64,000 bases of DNA from Pseudomonas defluvii (GCF_001695625.1 NZ_MBPN01000001.1:1-64000), one strand, 5' to 3'; shown: positions 41,946 to 51,355, counted from the stretch's first letter. Numbers and translations are program-made. Notes: generated by a model not told the origin, from the sequence alone.

Positions 41946-44900
41946 GGCACACCTCTCCAGAGGCGGAAATGAACACCAGTGCCGAGTCCTTTTGATCCCC
42001 AATGTCGGCGCCGACCACGTGCGGCACTCGAAGACGCCTGGCGTGCTGCATGAGATGAGACAGCGCAGAACCTTCGCGAACGACAAGCGCGCCTGCGCGC
42101 GCTATCAGCGGGAGATAGCTCATTTCCGCTCGGTCAATCAGCAGTGCGTCCCCTGGTTGGAACTCATCTTTGCTGGCCAGCCGCAGGCAGATGCCTTTAG
42201 CTGGTACTCCCCATACGAAGGCGTTTAGCCCTAGATCTCGGTCATGACCTGCCAGTAGGTTGGCCAGCGGGAGAGGCCTGCTTTGCATTGCTACTGTTTC
42301 TAGCGCTGCCGCCCTGGAGTCAGTATCGGTACCAACTGAAACGTCTAGGGCTGACATGAGGGAGTTGACTGCCCCACGTTGCTCGATCTCGGCGAGCAAT
42401 GGGCGCAAGCGCTTCAGTTCGTACATGACCTGCACCGCACTTTCATCCTTCAGCCAAGCCATTGGAGAGTCGGTAGCCTGTATAACGCCGCCGAGAAGAT
42501 CGTCTCCGTCCAGACTCGACTTACCCTGGATAGCGAAGCCATTCAGCGAATGGCATCCCATGCGCTCAAGCAGATCGGCCCGGGAGTCCGCCTCTGCCTC
42601 TTCCAATGCCGCGCCAAGTACAGTCGAGGATAGTGGCCGCGAAAAACCCTTGATGCGCGCCTTGATACGGAGTTCAGCTGCCAGAGTCGCCAACCGGTTG
42701 AATCGCCCGTACACGTCCCGAATTCGACCAAGGTCGTGGGTGACCGCTGCAATCAGCTGTTCGGTGTCGGCAGAGAGGTCGGGGAGCCATAAAGTGCGCT
42801 GCGCCAGTCGTTCCCGATGCTCTGTTTCGAAAGCTTCAATGATCGCCGCGGAGGGAAATGCAATGGTCGGGGACATCCGGGTGTAGTCAACTGCCGAGGA
42901 AATGTCCTGATAGAGCGACAACAATCCGCCAATGAAAGACTTGGCTTGAACCAGCCGGTACCTGCCTACGGTCAGTTGCTCCCCCTTGATTGCGCAAGCG
43001 GCGAGTACGGCAGCTTCCAGCTTGCCGGTGTGTGCTACTGGAGCAACGACGAAGCGGCGAGTGTTTTTGGATATACGGTGCTTGAGGCCTATTCTTCCGA
43101 GTTGGTCAGTGCTGACCTGCAGGATGGTCAGCTTCCCCGATACCGAGCGGGCCCACTCAATACTCGTGGCGCCCATAACTCGCTGCAGGCGCAGCAGCAC
43201 CCGGCAGACAGCCCGGTCTCTTGGGTCGAGCCTGTTTACATCCCATATCGGTACTGCAAAACGCGACGTTGCCGCGGTGCCTGCCGTAACCTGGTCAGCA
43301 TGGCCTCCTTCGCAAATGATCATGTGGTCATCGGCTTCGGTACCGAACATAGCCACCCCGAATGTTTGGCCTTGAATCCGGGGCTGAACGAAACACATAC
43401 CTTCCTCTCCAGAGCGCTCTATCTCGCCAATGACCTGAGCGGCCGAGGCCCAGACCTGGTGCTCGCCGTCGGCGTAAAGGGAGTCGTAGATTCCAATAGT
43501 CGTCGCCTCACAGCTCTCCGACCGTGCAGCAGAGCGAACAATAGTTGGCTTCATGCGTGCCCAGCGTGGGAGATGTCTACCCGTCGAATTGACCAGGGCA
43601 GGGGTGATGACGACGCCAGGCAGGACGTGGAAGCCATGCTCCGCAGCTTCGGCCAGTAAGCGAATCTTCTCTGGTAGGTCGGTAGGATGTACGCCCAATG
43701 GGACAGTGAACCGTCTTTTCCGATAGCGCCGGTGCGCCGTCCAGCAGAGAGCACTTAGAAGACCTGCCGTCAGCTGCACAGCGACAACCCAGTCCGTAGG
43801 CACGTCGGCTCGTACCCACTCTTCAAGGGTCCAGCTAGAAACCTGGAAGACGCCGAGTGCTGCAACCGCAACCAGCCCCTTAGCGGCCAACGTTGGAGTT
43901 GCGCAGAAGGCGATGGTCAACACTAGGGCCAGTAAGGCGCTGTACAGGAGATAGCCCTTTATGCCATCTCCCAGAAGGGAAACGGCCTTGAAGCCCGCCT
44001 CGCCAAGTTCATTGCGGGCCTTGGCCGAGAATTCGCGCCAACCGTCGTACAGGTCGGGATTCGACAGTCGCTCTCGGCTAAATAGCTCCGGCTCAGTGTT
44101 GATGCCCAGCCAGCCGGCCCCCTTTTCCGACAGGTATTCGCCGGCCAACAGTGAGTGGTAACTGCTGCGCCGGTCATAGCCCAGTCCGGCGTAAGTGGCA
44201 GTAGGGTCCAGCTTGGCCAACTCCTCGGCCATCTGGCCTCTGGCGACCTTTTCCATGTCGATGTGGACTGTCCCGCGGATGCGTTCGCGGGTAGTTGCCC
44301 AGTCTGCAGCAGGCTGGAAGTCCAGAAACACGACACGAGGCTTGCGTTCTAAGTAGGAAAACGTCTCCGAGTTGCCGAATAGTCGTTCGGCATTCTTGAA
44401 ATGCCGGTAGTACGGTGGCTTTACCAGAAGCTCATCCTCAGTCGGAAGGATGAACTGAGGATCGAGGCCTCGGGACCTGAGGAGAGTTAGGATTACCCAG
44501 GTATTACCGGTGAAGTAACCTTCCGCCGCAGAGATCAGGATAGGCCGATCGCCGATGGTGGCGACGATGTTATCCAGACCGGCGAGGAAGGTTGGAAGAT
44601 CCGAAATCATGTCGCCATGAAGCCAGCCGTCATGTTCAAACTGGTCCCGGGTTGTGTCACTTATGATCTGCAAGCCAGGTGTTGCGGCAATCACCTTTGG
44701 GAATTGGCTTGGCAGGATGGCCCTAGGGTCTTCCTCATTTGCAAGGTGCTTCCAGCCGTATGGATGCAGAGATTTAGTGCCACCGACCAGAAATCGAACC
44801 TCAATACCGAGTCGGGCCTTCAGAGCCTCTGAGATAGCAGCGGCCGAGCTTCCATACTGGTCGATAAGCACCACTGGCACCGACGATTCACGAATCAGCG

Positions 44901-45405
44901 CCAGCAATTTAGCTGGGCTTTTGCCGAGCTCTTTCGCCGACACTCCATTTCCGAAATCCTGGAAGAACGGTTCAGGCATTGGGTCAATTCGAACCGCGCG
45001 GATGGTGCGCTTGGCCAAACTGTCGATGAACTCTGCCGGGTCCATAGCCGTTGGCATCTGCGCCTGCTCATCCAGAGCAACTTCCCGAAACGGAATCTCG
45101 GTTATGCGTTCAGCCGGCGAGCCTGAGTCGATGAAATTCGCATCCAACTGACTCGCCCGCTGATCATTGAGCACCAGCGCCAGCACGGCCAACCCAGCGG
45201 CGAATCCCAACGCCAGGCTTTTCACCTTGCCATGCTTGCCCGAACAGAATCGGAGGTACCCAAAGACGCCAGCGGCGATCAGTAGTGCAATTACCGTTGA
45301 CGGTCCGCCGAGGAGCATTGCGCCACCGGCGATAACGACGGGGAAGGCTTGCGCGTTGCAGGACAGTCCCAGGGCACATGCGCCCAGAATCCAAGTCAGA
45401 CGCAT
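41938..45405 (-). CDS. Membrane protein with rhodanese-like and PEP-utilising (PPDK-like) phosphotransferase domains
   Basis: 1155 residues. The N-terminus has a signal-like segment and one or two further membrane helices (to about residue 80). Residues about 130-460 contain rhodanese-like folds (VPVVLIDQYGSSAAAISEAL; RVVFLDFQPAADWATTRERI). More membrane helices lie at about 485-575. From about 590 a pyruvate-phosphate-dikinase-type ATP-binding domain begins (RSAARSESCEATTIGIYDSL, about 625). The C-terminus is the mobile phosphohistidine domain: GDALLIDRAEMSYLPL and SALSHLMQHA with catalytic H1117. It might phosphorylate or activate a substrate at the membrane. No close known relative comes to mind. 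RBS AGAGG lies 5 bases before ATG. Confidence 0.82.
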   Translation of the reverse strand: MRLTWILGACALGLSCNAQAFPVVIAGGAMLLGGPSTVIALLIAAGVFGYLRFCSGKHGKVKSLALGFAAGLAVLALVLNDQRASQLDANFIDSGSPAERITEIPFREVALDEQAQMPTAMDPAEFIDSLAKRTIRAVRIDPMPEPFFQDFGNGVSAKELGKSPAKLLALIRESSVPVVLIDQYGSSAAAISEALKARLGIEVRFLVGGTKSLHPYGWKHLANEEDPRAILPSQFPKVIAATPGLQIISDTTRDQFEHDGWLHGDMISDLPTFLAGLDNIVATIGDRPILISAAEGYFTGNTWVILTLLRSRGLDPQFILPTEDELLVKPPYYRHFKNAERLFGNSETFSYLERKPRVVFLDFQPAADWATTRERIRGTVHIDMEKVARGQMAEELAKLDPTATYAGLGYDRRSSYHSLLAGEYLSEKGAGWLGINTEPELFSRERLSNPDLYDGWREFSAKARNELGEAGFKAVSLLGDGIKGYLLYSALLALVLTIAFCATPTLAAKGLVAVAALGVFQVSSWTLEEWVRADVPTDWVVAVQLTAGLLSALCWTAHRRYRKRRFTVPLGVHPTDLPEKIRLLAEAAEHGFHVLPGVVITPALVNSTGRHLPRWARMKPTIVRSAARSESCEATTIGIYDSLYADGEHQVWASAAQVIGEIERSGEEGMCFVQPRIQGQTFGVAMFGTEADDHMIICEGGHADQVTAGTAATSRFAVPIWDVNRLDPRDRAVCRVLLRLQRVMGATSIEWARSVSGKLTILQVSTDQLGRIGLKHRISKNTRRFVVAPVAHTGKLEAAVLAACAIKGEQLTVGRYRLVQAKSFIGGLLSLYQDISSAVDYTRMSPTIAFPSAAIIEAFETEHRERLAQRTLWLPDLSADTEQLIAAVTHDLGRIRDVYGRFNRLATLAAELRIKARIKGFSRPLSSTVLGAALEEAEADSRADLLERMGCHSLNGFAIQGKSSLDGDDLLGGVIQATDSPMAWLKDESAVQVMYELKRLRPLLAEIEQRGAVNSLMSALDVSVGTDTDSRAAALETVAMQSRPLPLANLLAGHDRDLGLNAFVWGVPAKGICLRLASKDEFQPGDALLIDRAEMSYLPLIARAGALVVREGSALSHLMQHARRLRVPHVVGADIGDQKDSALVFISASGEVCRA

Positions 45406-47231
45406 GTCATCCTCTCTTTTGTGATCTGCCAGTCCCTGATTGCCGCGTGCGCCTTTCGCGAAAAAGACACGGCCTGCAGGTGGATGCGTGACAGGTACTC
45501 GTAAGCATCCGGGGTCAGGAAATGGTCACGGCGCTGGTCCAAAGAGTCGGCAATGTCTGCAGGCACGGCGCAAGTCATCCCCCACATGATCAGGTCCTCG
45601 AACTTGAAGGACACTTCAAGCCCGCTGTTCCACCGTGGGAAACCGCCTACAACTTCAATTGGTAGGTCCATCCACCTGGCCAACTGCACGGCATCCAGGA
45701 TGAAGCCAGACAGGTGGTGATCGGGCCGACGGCGAACAAAGTCCCAGATGAGGGCATCATCGATCCCAAGGGAGTGATAATTGCCGGCCAGCGAATGCGC
45801 GATGATGGAAGCTTCCTCGCCGAAGCGACTTAGTCCACCCTCGAAGACGACTTGTTTGCCCAGGCGATCGTAGAACCACAGCCGCTGCCGGACGGTGCAG
45901 CCGAAGAGCATTTCGGGTATCACCTGCACCACGACGGCAGATCTCACTGCATCAAAATAGCCCTCGTAGTCGTCGACATAATTGGTTTCGAAGAAGGCTG
46001 TGGCCTCGCCGGCAGCCGCCCGTGCGATAGCTCTGATCCTTCTCTCGCGGCGGGCATTGCCGTATCGCGTCACACCCACTTGATCGAAGCTCGTCTGAGC
46101 CTGCTTTTCCCATAGCTGGAAGAACCCTGGGCAACTGAACTCCCCTTCCGGAGCAGCCATGTACTTTACGAGCACTTCAGGTGAGAGCTGCTTGTGAGGG
46201 TACCAACCGGAGTTGCAGGCCTGCAGGTAGGCACACCCTCGGCAGAAGTCATGCTCGTAGGACAGTTTTGCATCGAGCTCGCTGTTGTTCCCCCAAACCA
46301 CCTTCAGCGCGGCATTCCGATCCCAAACATTCAGGTTGATGTATGGGCGCACCGCTTCAGTACCGGTTTGGTTCGGGTTCAGCGATAGCTCCCCGCGGTG
46401 ATCCCAGTGGTACTCGTAGGCGTCGTTGAGTGTGTTCTGTGAACGGGAAAGTGTGCGGAGAGACTTCCTCATGTCGTCCAGATGGTCGACAGTCAGGCCG
46501 TAGGGAGCGCCAAGTTCAGTCAAATCCTCAATGAAACGGGCCACGTCACGGTAGTACGGCTGCGCTCGATCAAAGTAGGACCGGCCTGATCCCCACGGGA
46601 AGATCATGTCGCAGGTCACGTCGCTGATCCCGCGCTTCACGAAGGTGTCAATGATGTACTGCGGACCAAGGTCTATGAGGCCCTGCCCCATCACCAACAC
46701 CAGGTTGAGCATGTTGCACTCGCCCAGCGCTTCGATTCGTTCAAGGTATTTGGGGAAGATGGCCATGTTTTTGCCGAACCGGCCACTCTCTGTTCCCTCG
46801 AAGGGGATCGCAATGTCCATTGCGGGATGCCCCTTGAACTGCCTAAGCAAATCCAGGTAGCGGTCATCCTTCCACATGAGATTCGAGCAGAAGGTGAACT
46901 CGGTAGGCGTGCCGGCAGCATTCAGGTCGGAAATACGGTCCAGAACCCAAGGTAAGTTCCGCTCCCAGAATTCGAAGGGCATCAGCGTCGCCTCACCCCC
47001 CAGCACGTCTAAATGCAGATAGGTGACGGACTGGTCGAGATGGAATGCCTCGACGATAACCTCCACTTCGCGACGGAAGGTTGCCTCGTCTATGTATTCC
47101 TTGCGCCTGAGCAGGTCTGGTTGGATATAGCAGTGCTTGCAGGCAAGGTTGCAATTGAGATTGGTCGAGATGGTGGTACTCATCATCTCGATCGACCGAT
47201 TGCGTGGAAGGGCGTAGGGCAAAATGTTCAT
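45396..47231 (-). CDS. Radical SAM protein with SPASM variant and C-terminal extension (5 of 10)
   Basis: 611 residues from the ATG at 47231; a later ATG pair at 47186/47183 is possible because the shared 26-nt motif abuts the first ATG. Radical SAM motif CNLACKHC (C27, C31, C34), VLGGEATLMP at the SAM site. The SPASM-like segment reads CRGCAYLQACNSGW, with Trp at the fourth ligand position. The C-terminal extension (LWFYDRLGKQVVFEGG, SLAGNYHSLGIDD) matches those of 40302 and 47278. The end overlaps the PPDK-like gene by 10 bases. Confidence 0.88.
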   Translation of the reverse strand: MNILPYALPRNRSIEMMSTTISTNLNCNLACKHCYIQPDLLRRKEYIDEATFRREVEVIVEAFHLDQSVTYLHLDVLGGEATLMPFEFWERNLPWVLDRISDLNAAGTPTEFTFCSNLMWKDDRYLDLLRQFKGHPAMDIAIPFEGTESGRFGKNMAIFPKYLERIEALGECNMLNLVLVMGQGLIDLGPQYIIDTFVKRGISDVTCDMIFPWGSGRSYFDRAQPYYRDVARFIEDLTELGAPYGLTVDHLDDMRKSLRTLSRSQNTLNDAYEYHWDHRGELSLNPNQTGTEAVRPYINLNVWDRNAALKVVWGNNSELDAKLSYEHDFCRGCAYLQACNSGWYPHKQLSPEVLVKYMAAPEGEFSCPGFFQLWEKQAQTSFDQVGVTRYGNARRERRIRAIARAAAGEATAFFETNYVDDYEGYFDAVRSAVVVQVIPEMLFGCTVRQRLWFYDRLGKQVVFEGGLSRFGEEASIIAHSLAGNYHSLGIDDALIWDFVRRRPDHHLSGFILDAVQLARWMDLPIEVVGGFPRWNSGLEVSFKFEDLIMWGMTCAVPADIADSLDQRRDHFLTPDAYEYLSRIHLQAVSFSRKAHAAIRDWQITKERMTCV

Positions 47232-47232
47232 G

Positions 47233-47258
47233 CCCTAATAGTGGAAACCGAGTGCCCC
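47233..47258 (-). promoter_or_regulatory. 26-nt motif, copy 3, before radical SAM gene 5
   Basis: On the minus strand: GGGGCACTC-GG-TTTCCACTATT-AGGG, ending directly at the ATG at 47231. It is the only sizeable gap (46 bases) between radical SAM genes, so it may be an internal promoter or control site; the GGAAA half of the palindrome seen in copies 1 and 2 is lost. Confidence 0.6.
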
Positions 47259-47277
47259 TTATTTGGAAAATGGGATG

Positions 47278-49002
47278 CTAAATCGGGTTCCGCATTTTGG
47301 TGGATCTCAGCGAGGCCTCGCGCCGGAGATGCATCGATACGAGTTTTATCTCAGGCTCAGGGTGCTCACCTGCAGGGGGCCCCGCCGGCGAGGGATGGGA
47401 GAGCACCCAGCGCAGCAGTTGAGTATTGTGGCCGGCCAGAATGAGGTCCTTGTCCTTCACTTGCAGGCCCTGGGCAAGTAGAGAGGTTTCCTCCACGATT
47501 GTGGCCAACTGGTCATCTGGCGAGGTTCTCACCCACTCCCAGACCATCGCGGGGTCCAGCTGCAGAGCCGGGGTGTCCCCGTATACCAGGTGCTCAATCA
47601 CCAGGCGTTTCAGATCGTTGGAAAGAATTCCAAAATCGTCACAGCTTAGGTTTATCGTTGCTCCTACAGCCTGGTACGCCCAGATTCGCTCCATGAGCGG
47701 TCTGCCGATTTGGGCTCCAGGGTTCAGAGCAACCCGAGCATTCTCCACCTGCTTTAGCCAGGCGTAAAAAGCCAAGCCTTGGCCGGCGATCTCGTCATGG
47801 ACCTGTTTGGATGTGACGCTATCCGTCGGTGACTTGAGGATGGCACGCATAGCTTCATGGTGAGTGTTCATCCGTGTATCGAACTCCCCGAATCGATCCT
47901 TCACTTTCGACCAGAGGCGCTTGTAGCCAGGGCACTCAGCTGAGTCCCATGCTCGTACATCCTCCGGTTCGGCAATTCGATAGTGGTACCAGCCGCCCGC
48001 GCAGTAGGAGTGGAACTCACATTGGAAGCAGTAGTCGTGGTAGCGGGAGAGTTTGTTATCCAGCTCCGAGGTGTTGTCCGCAAGAACCTTGAACGCCCAA
48101 TCCGGATCGTCGATGTAGATCCTGGTGTCACCGAGGGCGGCCTCCGAAGTGGTCTGTGAGGCATTGAAGCTGGTGAGGCCGTCTGGCTCAACCGCCAGGT
48201 CATAGCGGAAGTTGCCGATGCACTGATAGCTGGTGCCTCGGAACATGGCGCTCGTCATCTCGTCTGCTGGCGTGAAGGTGATGCCTTTAGGCGCTATCTC
48301 GAAGAGCCTGCACAAGTAGTCACTCATCTGGGCGAAGCTGATCATGTTCGGCTGCCAGAACGCCTTGCCTGAGCCGTAAGGGCTGATCATCTTGATGCTG
48401 AAGTCGGTGACACCCAGCGGCAGGAACTGTTCCAACAGATAGTCCGGCCCCAATTCGACCGTGGTCTTGGTGAGGATGACGTCGAGGATCTTTTGCCGCA
48501 CCTTCAGGGCGCTGACAGTCTCGCGCCAGGCGGGCATCAGCTTATCCCGCTTACCGAAGCGGTTGGTTTCCGGCTCCCACGAGGTGTAAACGCACATTTC
48601 CGGCCAATCGCCGTACTGGTTGAACAGGTCGATGTAGTCGGCTCGCCTGCGCTGGTCTGAGAAAATGAGGTTGGAGAGGACGTTGACCGAGCCCGGTGTC
48701 TTGAGTTGTGCGTTGAAGTCCCGGCATTGCTCTAGGGCGAACGGTAAATTTCGACGCCAGAACTCGACTGGCATCTTGGTGATCTCGCCGCCGATGATTT
48801 CCCACTCGACCTCCTCCAAACCGCGGTCCAGGGCTACGAGGTCTCGGACACGGTCGAATATCTCCCTGAAAACCCCTTCCTCCATCTCGACGGGATTGGC
48901 CAACTCCGACGGATCGATGTAGCAGTGAGTGCACCGCCGATTGCACCATCGGGTAGCGGTGATGCTGATGTTGGCCTGATTCAACCGGGATTGTTTATGC
49001 AC
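47278..49002 (-). CDS. Radical SAM protein with SPASM variant and C-terminal extension (6 of 10)
   Basis: 574 residues from a GTG at 49002 overlapping the preceding stop as GTGCATAA, the same junction as at 41945, with GGAG upstream. Radical SAM motif CNRRCTHC (C20, C24, C27); IIGGEITKMP at the SAM site. SPASM-like CFQCEFHSYCAGGW again has Trp for the fourth Cys. The C-terminal extension (IWAYQAVGATINLS, LVYGDTPALQLDP) is shared with 40302 and 45396. Likely a paralogue arisen by duplication inside the cluster. Confidence 0.88.
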   Translation of the reverse strand: MHKQSRLNQANISITATRWCNRRCTHCYIDPSELANPVEMEEGVFREIFDRVRDLVALDRGLEEVEWEIIGGEITKMPVEFWRRNLPFALEQCRDFNAQLKTPGSVNVLSNLIFSDQRRRADYIDLFNQYGDWPEMCVYTSWEPETNRFGKRDKLMPAWRETVSALKVRQKILDVILTKTTVELGPDYLLEQFLPLGVTDFSIKMISPYGSGKAFWQPNMISFAQMSDYLCRLFEIAPKGITFTPADEMTSAMFRGTSYQCIGNFRYDLAVEPDGLTSFNASQTTSEAALGDTRIYIDDPDWAFKVLADNTSELDNKLSRYHDYCFQCEFHSYCAGGWYHYRIAEPEDVRAWDSAECPGYKRLWSKVKDRFGEFDTRMNTHHEAMRAILKSPTDSVTSKQVHDEIAGQGLAFYAWLKQVENARVALNPGAQIGRPLMERIWAYQAVGATINLSCDDFGILSNDLKRLVIEHLVYGDTPALQLDPAMVWEWVRTSPDDQLATIVEETSLLAQGLQVKDKDLILAGHNTQLLRWVLSHPSPAGPPAGEHPEPEIKLVSMHLRREASLRSTKMRNPI

Positions 49003-50059
49003 AGCGCATCTTCTCCAGTAGCAGGTCCCACATTCCCTTCCCACCCGCGCACTCCCCAGAGCCATCGGTGACTGGCACATGGGCGGGTCCGCCGGAGCAG
49101 TAGCTGAAATGAGGGCAGGACCTGCAAGGCAGGAGACGGCGCCGTTCGGCAATAACGCGGGCCAGGCGCCGGGGTGATGAGAGCAATTCGTCAAGAGGTG
49201 CGTCTTGGAGGTTTCCAAGGAGCGTCCCTTCGAGATCGGAATAGAGGGGGTTTGTCGTTACAGATCCGTCCGGGTTCAGGGTCAAAAATCGATCTTCTGA
49301 CAGGACGTTGAATTGGTTGTTGGCCTCGCCGGCTACCTGTTCCAGTGCGCCGATGGTAATCCCGGCGTCCCTAAGCTGCCGGCCATGGGTGGCTTCCAGC
49401 GTGTGAAGGAAGGTCCAAACGGCTGCATAGCTTGCGGTGAGCGGGAGCTCCGGCGCCGAGGATGCTTGGTAGATTGGCTCTGCCAGGAAGGTCCGGAAGT
49501 CAACAGAGATGTCGAACTCCCAGACCTTAGCCTTCGTAGAGAGCATAAGCTCCGCCAACGCGGTCGGGCCGTGCTTGATAGTCTCGGAATTGAGTTCGAC
49601 GTTGACGGTACACACCACACCCGCATCCCAGAAGCGGTTCAGGCCAGTGAGGAAACGCCGGGTATACAGATCTTCTGAGCCCGATAGGCTGAACTTGTGC
49701 CCTAGGGCGAACGTTGTCTCAACCTGGCCGTTGAAAGCCGAATGAGAGAGATCAATGAGCCAATTGGGGACAGAAAAGCAGTTGGTCACCATGGTCTGGG
49801 AAGCGTGTGGGAGTAGGCCTCGGGCCTGGTCCACGTACAACTGCATGCGACTAGGGCCCACGATCGTTGGCTCTCCACCTTCCCAGATCAGGGTCACCGG
49901 CCGGTCTGCCCAGAAATCGGATGTCAGGAAGGCTGCAAGCGTGTAGGTGGGGAGTCGCTCACCGGCGGCCCGGTTGGCCTCGGTTAAATAGCAGCGCTTA
50001 CAGTCAACGTTGCACTGGCGAGTTACGTTGATGAACCCAACTGCTTCTGATTTTGCCAT
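48995..50059 (-). CDS. Radical SAM protein with SPASM variant (7 of 10)
   Basis: 354 residues from the ATG at 50059, with a G-rich ribosome site. Radical SAM motif CNVDCKRC (C16, C20, C23), WEGGEPTIVG at the SAM site. SPASM-like CRSCPHFSYCSGGP, with Pro at the fourth ligand position, and a later Cys (GECAGG). Ends MRCA, feeding the GTGCATAA start of the next gene. Probably a maturase acting with gene 6. Confidence 0.88.
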   Translation of the reverse strand: MAKSEAVGFINVTRQCNVDCKRCYLTEANRAAGERLPTYTLAAFLTSDFWADRPVTLIWEGGEPTIVGPSRMQLYVDQARGLLPHASQTMVTNCFSVPNWLIDLSHSAFNGQVETTFALGHKFSLSGSEDLYTRRFLTGLNRFWDAGVVCTVNVELNSETIKHGPTALAELMLSTKAKVWEFDISVDFRTFLAEPIYQASSAPELPLTASYAAVWTFLHTLEATHGRQLRDAGITIGALEQVAGEANNQFNVLSEDRFLTLNPDGSVTTNPLYSDLEGTLLGNLQDAPLDELLSSPRRLARVIAERRRLLPCRSCPHFSYCSGGPAHVPVTDGSGECAGGKGMWDLLLEKMRCA

Positions 50060-50099
50060 CACTCCCCCTATCCCCCATCCCATTGAGATGAGGGACCGA

Positions 50100-51344
50100 T
50101 CAGCCGACAGCGATAAGGCCGCTGGCGGGTGCAGGTACCGGTTTGGGTGCTGGAGGCGGAGGCGGGCTCACATGGTTTCCAGCCTCAAGAACTGCTCGAA
50201 TCATGGAAAGAAACTCACCAGTGGCCAGCGCTGCAATCTTCGGCTCAACGTCCATCGCCACGGCTATGCGCGACGCAACGGAACCAGGTTGAACAGTTCC
50301 GTGATCGAGGTTGATGCGCTCTTGCACCTGCAGGGTGGACTCGACGCCTGCCCATGCCTGGTCCATCTCATCGATACCGAATGCTGCAGCAAATGCAGCC
50401 CCTAAGGCATTGGCGAGTTTGGCCTGGCGGGTATTCACCGGAGGGGTAGCCTGCCCCTCAACCGCGGGCTCATCCGGTGGTAGGTACTTATCCAATACCG
50501 TGTGGACGCCGTGCTTCAGCTCGTACAGCATGCCGGCAGCGTTGGACAGGCTAAGCCCCGTGGACTTACTCACCATCCGAATGAGATTGGGCAACGGTGT
50601 TCGTAGGTCGAGCTCTTCCTCCAGGATGCGCGCTCGGGAGTCACGGAACTGCGCTTGCTTGAGGTGAATTGCCTTGGCCACCTTTTCGAGGATCTCATTG
50701 AAAGCATCCTCAGTCCCAAAGTGCTCCATGATGACGTCGTGAATTACGACTTTCACGTACTCCATAACCACTTCAGGCATGCCTTCGGTGAATAAGGTAT
50801 TCATCATCTCGTCGGTCGAGATGGATGCCGGAATGTGCCCTGCCGCCACACCGAAAAGGTATTCGAGGTAGCCATCGATTGGCGCGACACGGATGTTCGA
50901 TTGAGGCGAGGCAAGCCACATCCTCCCGTAGGTACGGAGTACCTCGCAGTAGCGTTCCACTTTCTCGTCGACGACGGTGGTGTGCCCTGGCGGGAGCAGG
51001 TTGATGTTGAAGCCCGAGGATTCAGCGTGCATCAGCAATTCGTCGGGCGATACGGTGCAATCGTAAGGGATGTCGATCGACACCGAATTGAGACTGCCGG
51101 CAGCCAAGATCAAGCTGAAAGTGAAGTCGTCGCTGGGAAGGTCCGGCGAGTCTGGGTGACTCTGCGCACGCAAGCCCAAGTGACAGGCATCGCGAGGGAT
51201 GCGCTTGAGAGTCGTGTCGCACTCTACGTTGAAGTACGATACATCCCGCTTGATCTCGTGTTCGGGCGAAGTCTGAAGATGGCTGGACTGTGCAAGGAAG
51301 ATCCCTTCAAGGTCCGAAACTCTCATTCCAACTTGAACTGTCAT
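50100..51344 (-). CDS. Unknown protein next to candidate precursor, Pro-rich linker and LIAVG tail
   Basis: 414 residues from the ATG at 51344 (MTVQVGMRVSDLEGIF), 11 bases after the Cys-His repeat gene, with a G-rich ribosome site. The N-terminal ~170 residues look beta-rich (FTFSLILAAGSLNSVSIDIP); the middle is helical; the C-terminus is a Pro-rich linker (SPPPPPAPKPVPAPAS) ending GLIAVG, a tail shared with two radical SAM proteins. No enzyme motif. It may bind or carry the precursor, or be a substrate itself through its tail; both are inference. Confidence 0.7.
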   Translation of the reverse strand: MTVQVGMRVSDLEGIFLAQSSHLQTSPEHEIKRDVSYFNVECDTTLKRIPRDACHLGLRAQSHPDSPDLPSDDFTFSLILAAGSLNSVSIDIPYDCTVSPDELLMHAESSGFNINLLPPGHTTVVDEKVERYCEVLRTYGRMWLASPQSNIRVAPIDGYLEYLFGVAAGHIPASISTDEMMNTLFTEGMPEVVMEYVKVVIHDVIMEHFGTEDAFNEILEKVAKAIHLKQAQFRDSRARILEEELDLRTPLPNLIRMVSKSTGLSLSNAAGMLYELKHGVHTVLDKYLPPDEPAVEGQATPPVNTRQAKLANALGAAFAAAFGIDEMDQAWAGVESTLQVQERINLDHGTVQPGSVASRIAVAMDVEPKIAALATGEFLSMIRAVLEAGNHVSPPPPPAPKPVPAPASGLIAVG

Positions 51345-51355
51345 GGAACCCCCAA

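Noticed and set aside
42817..43659. 280-residue plus-strand frame inside the PEP-utilising gene
   Set aside because: Antisense to a conserved phosphotransferase domain, low-complexity composition.
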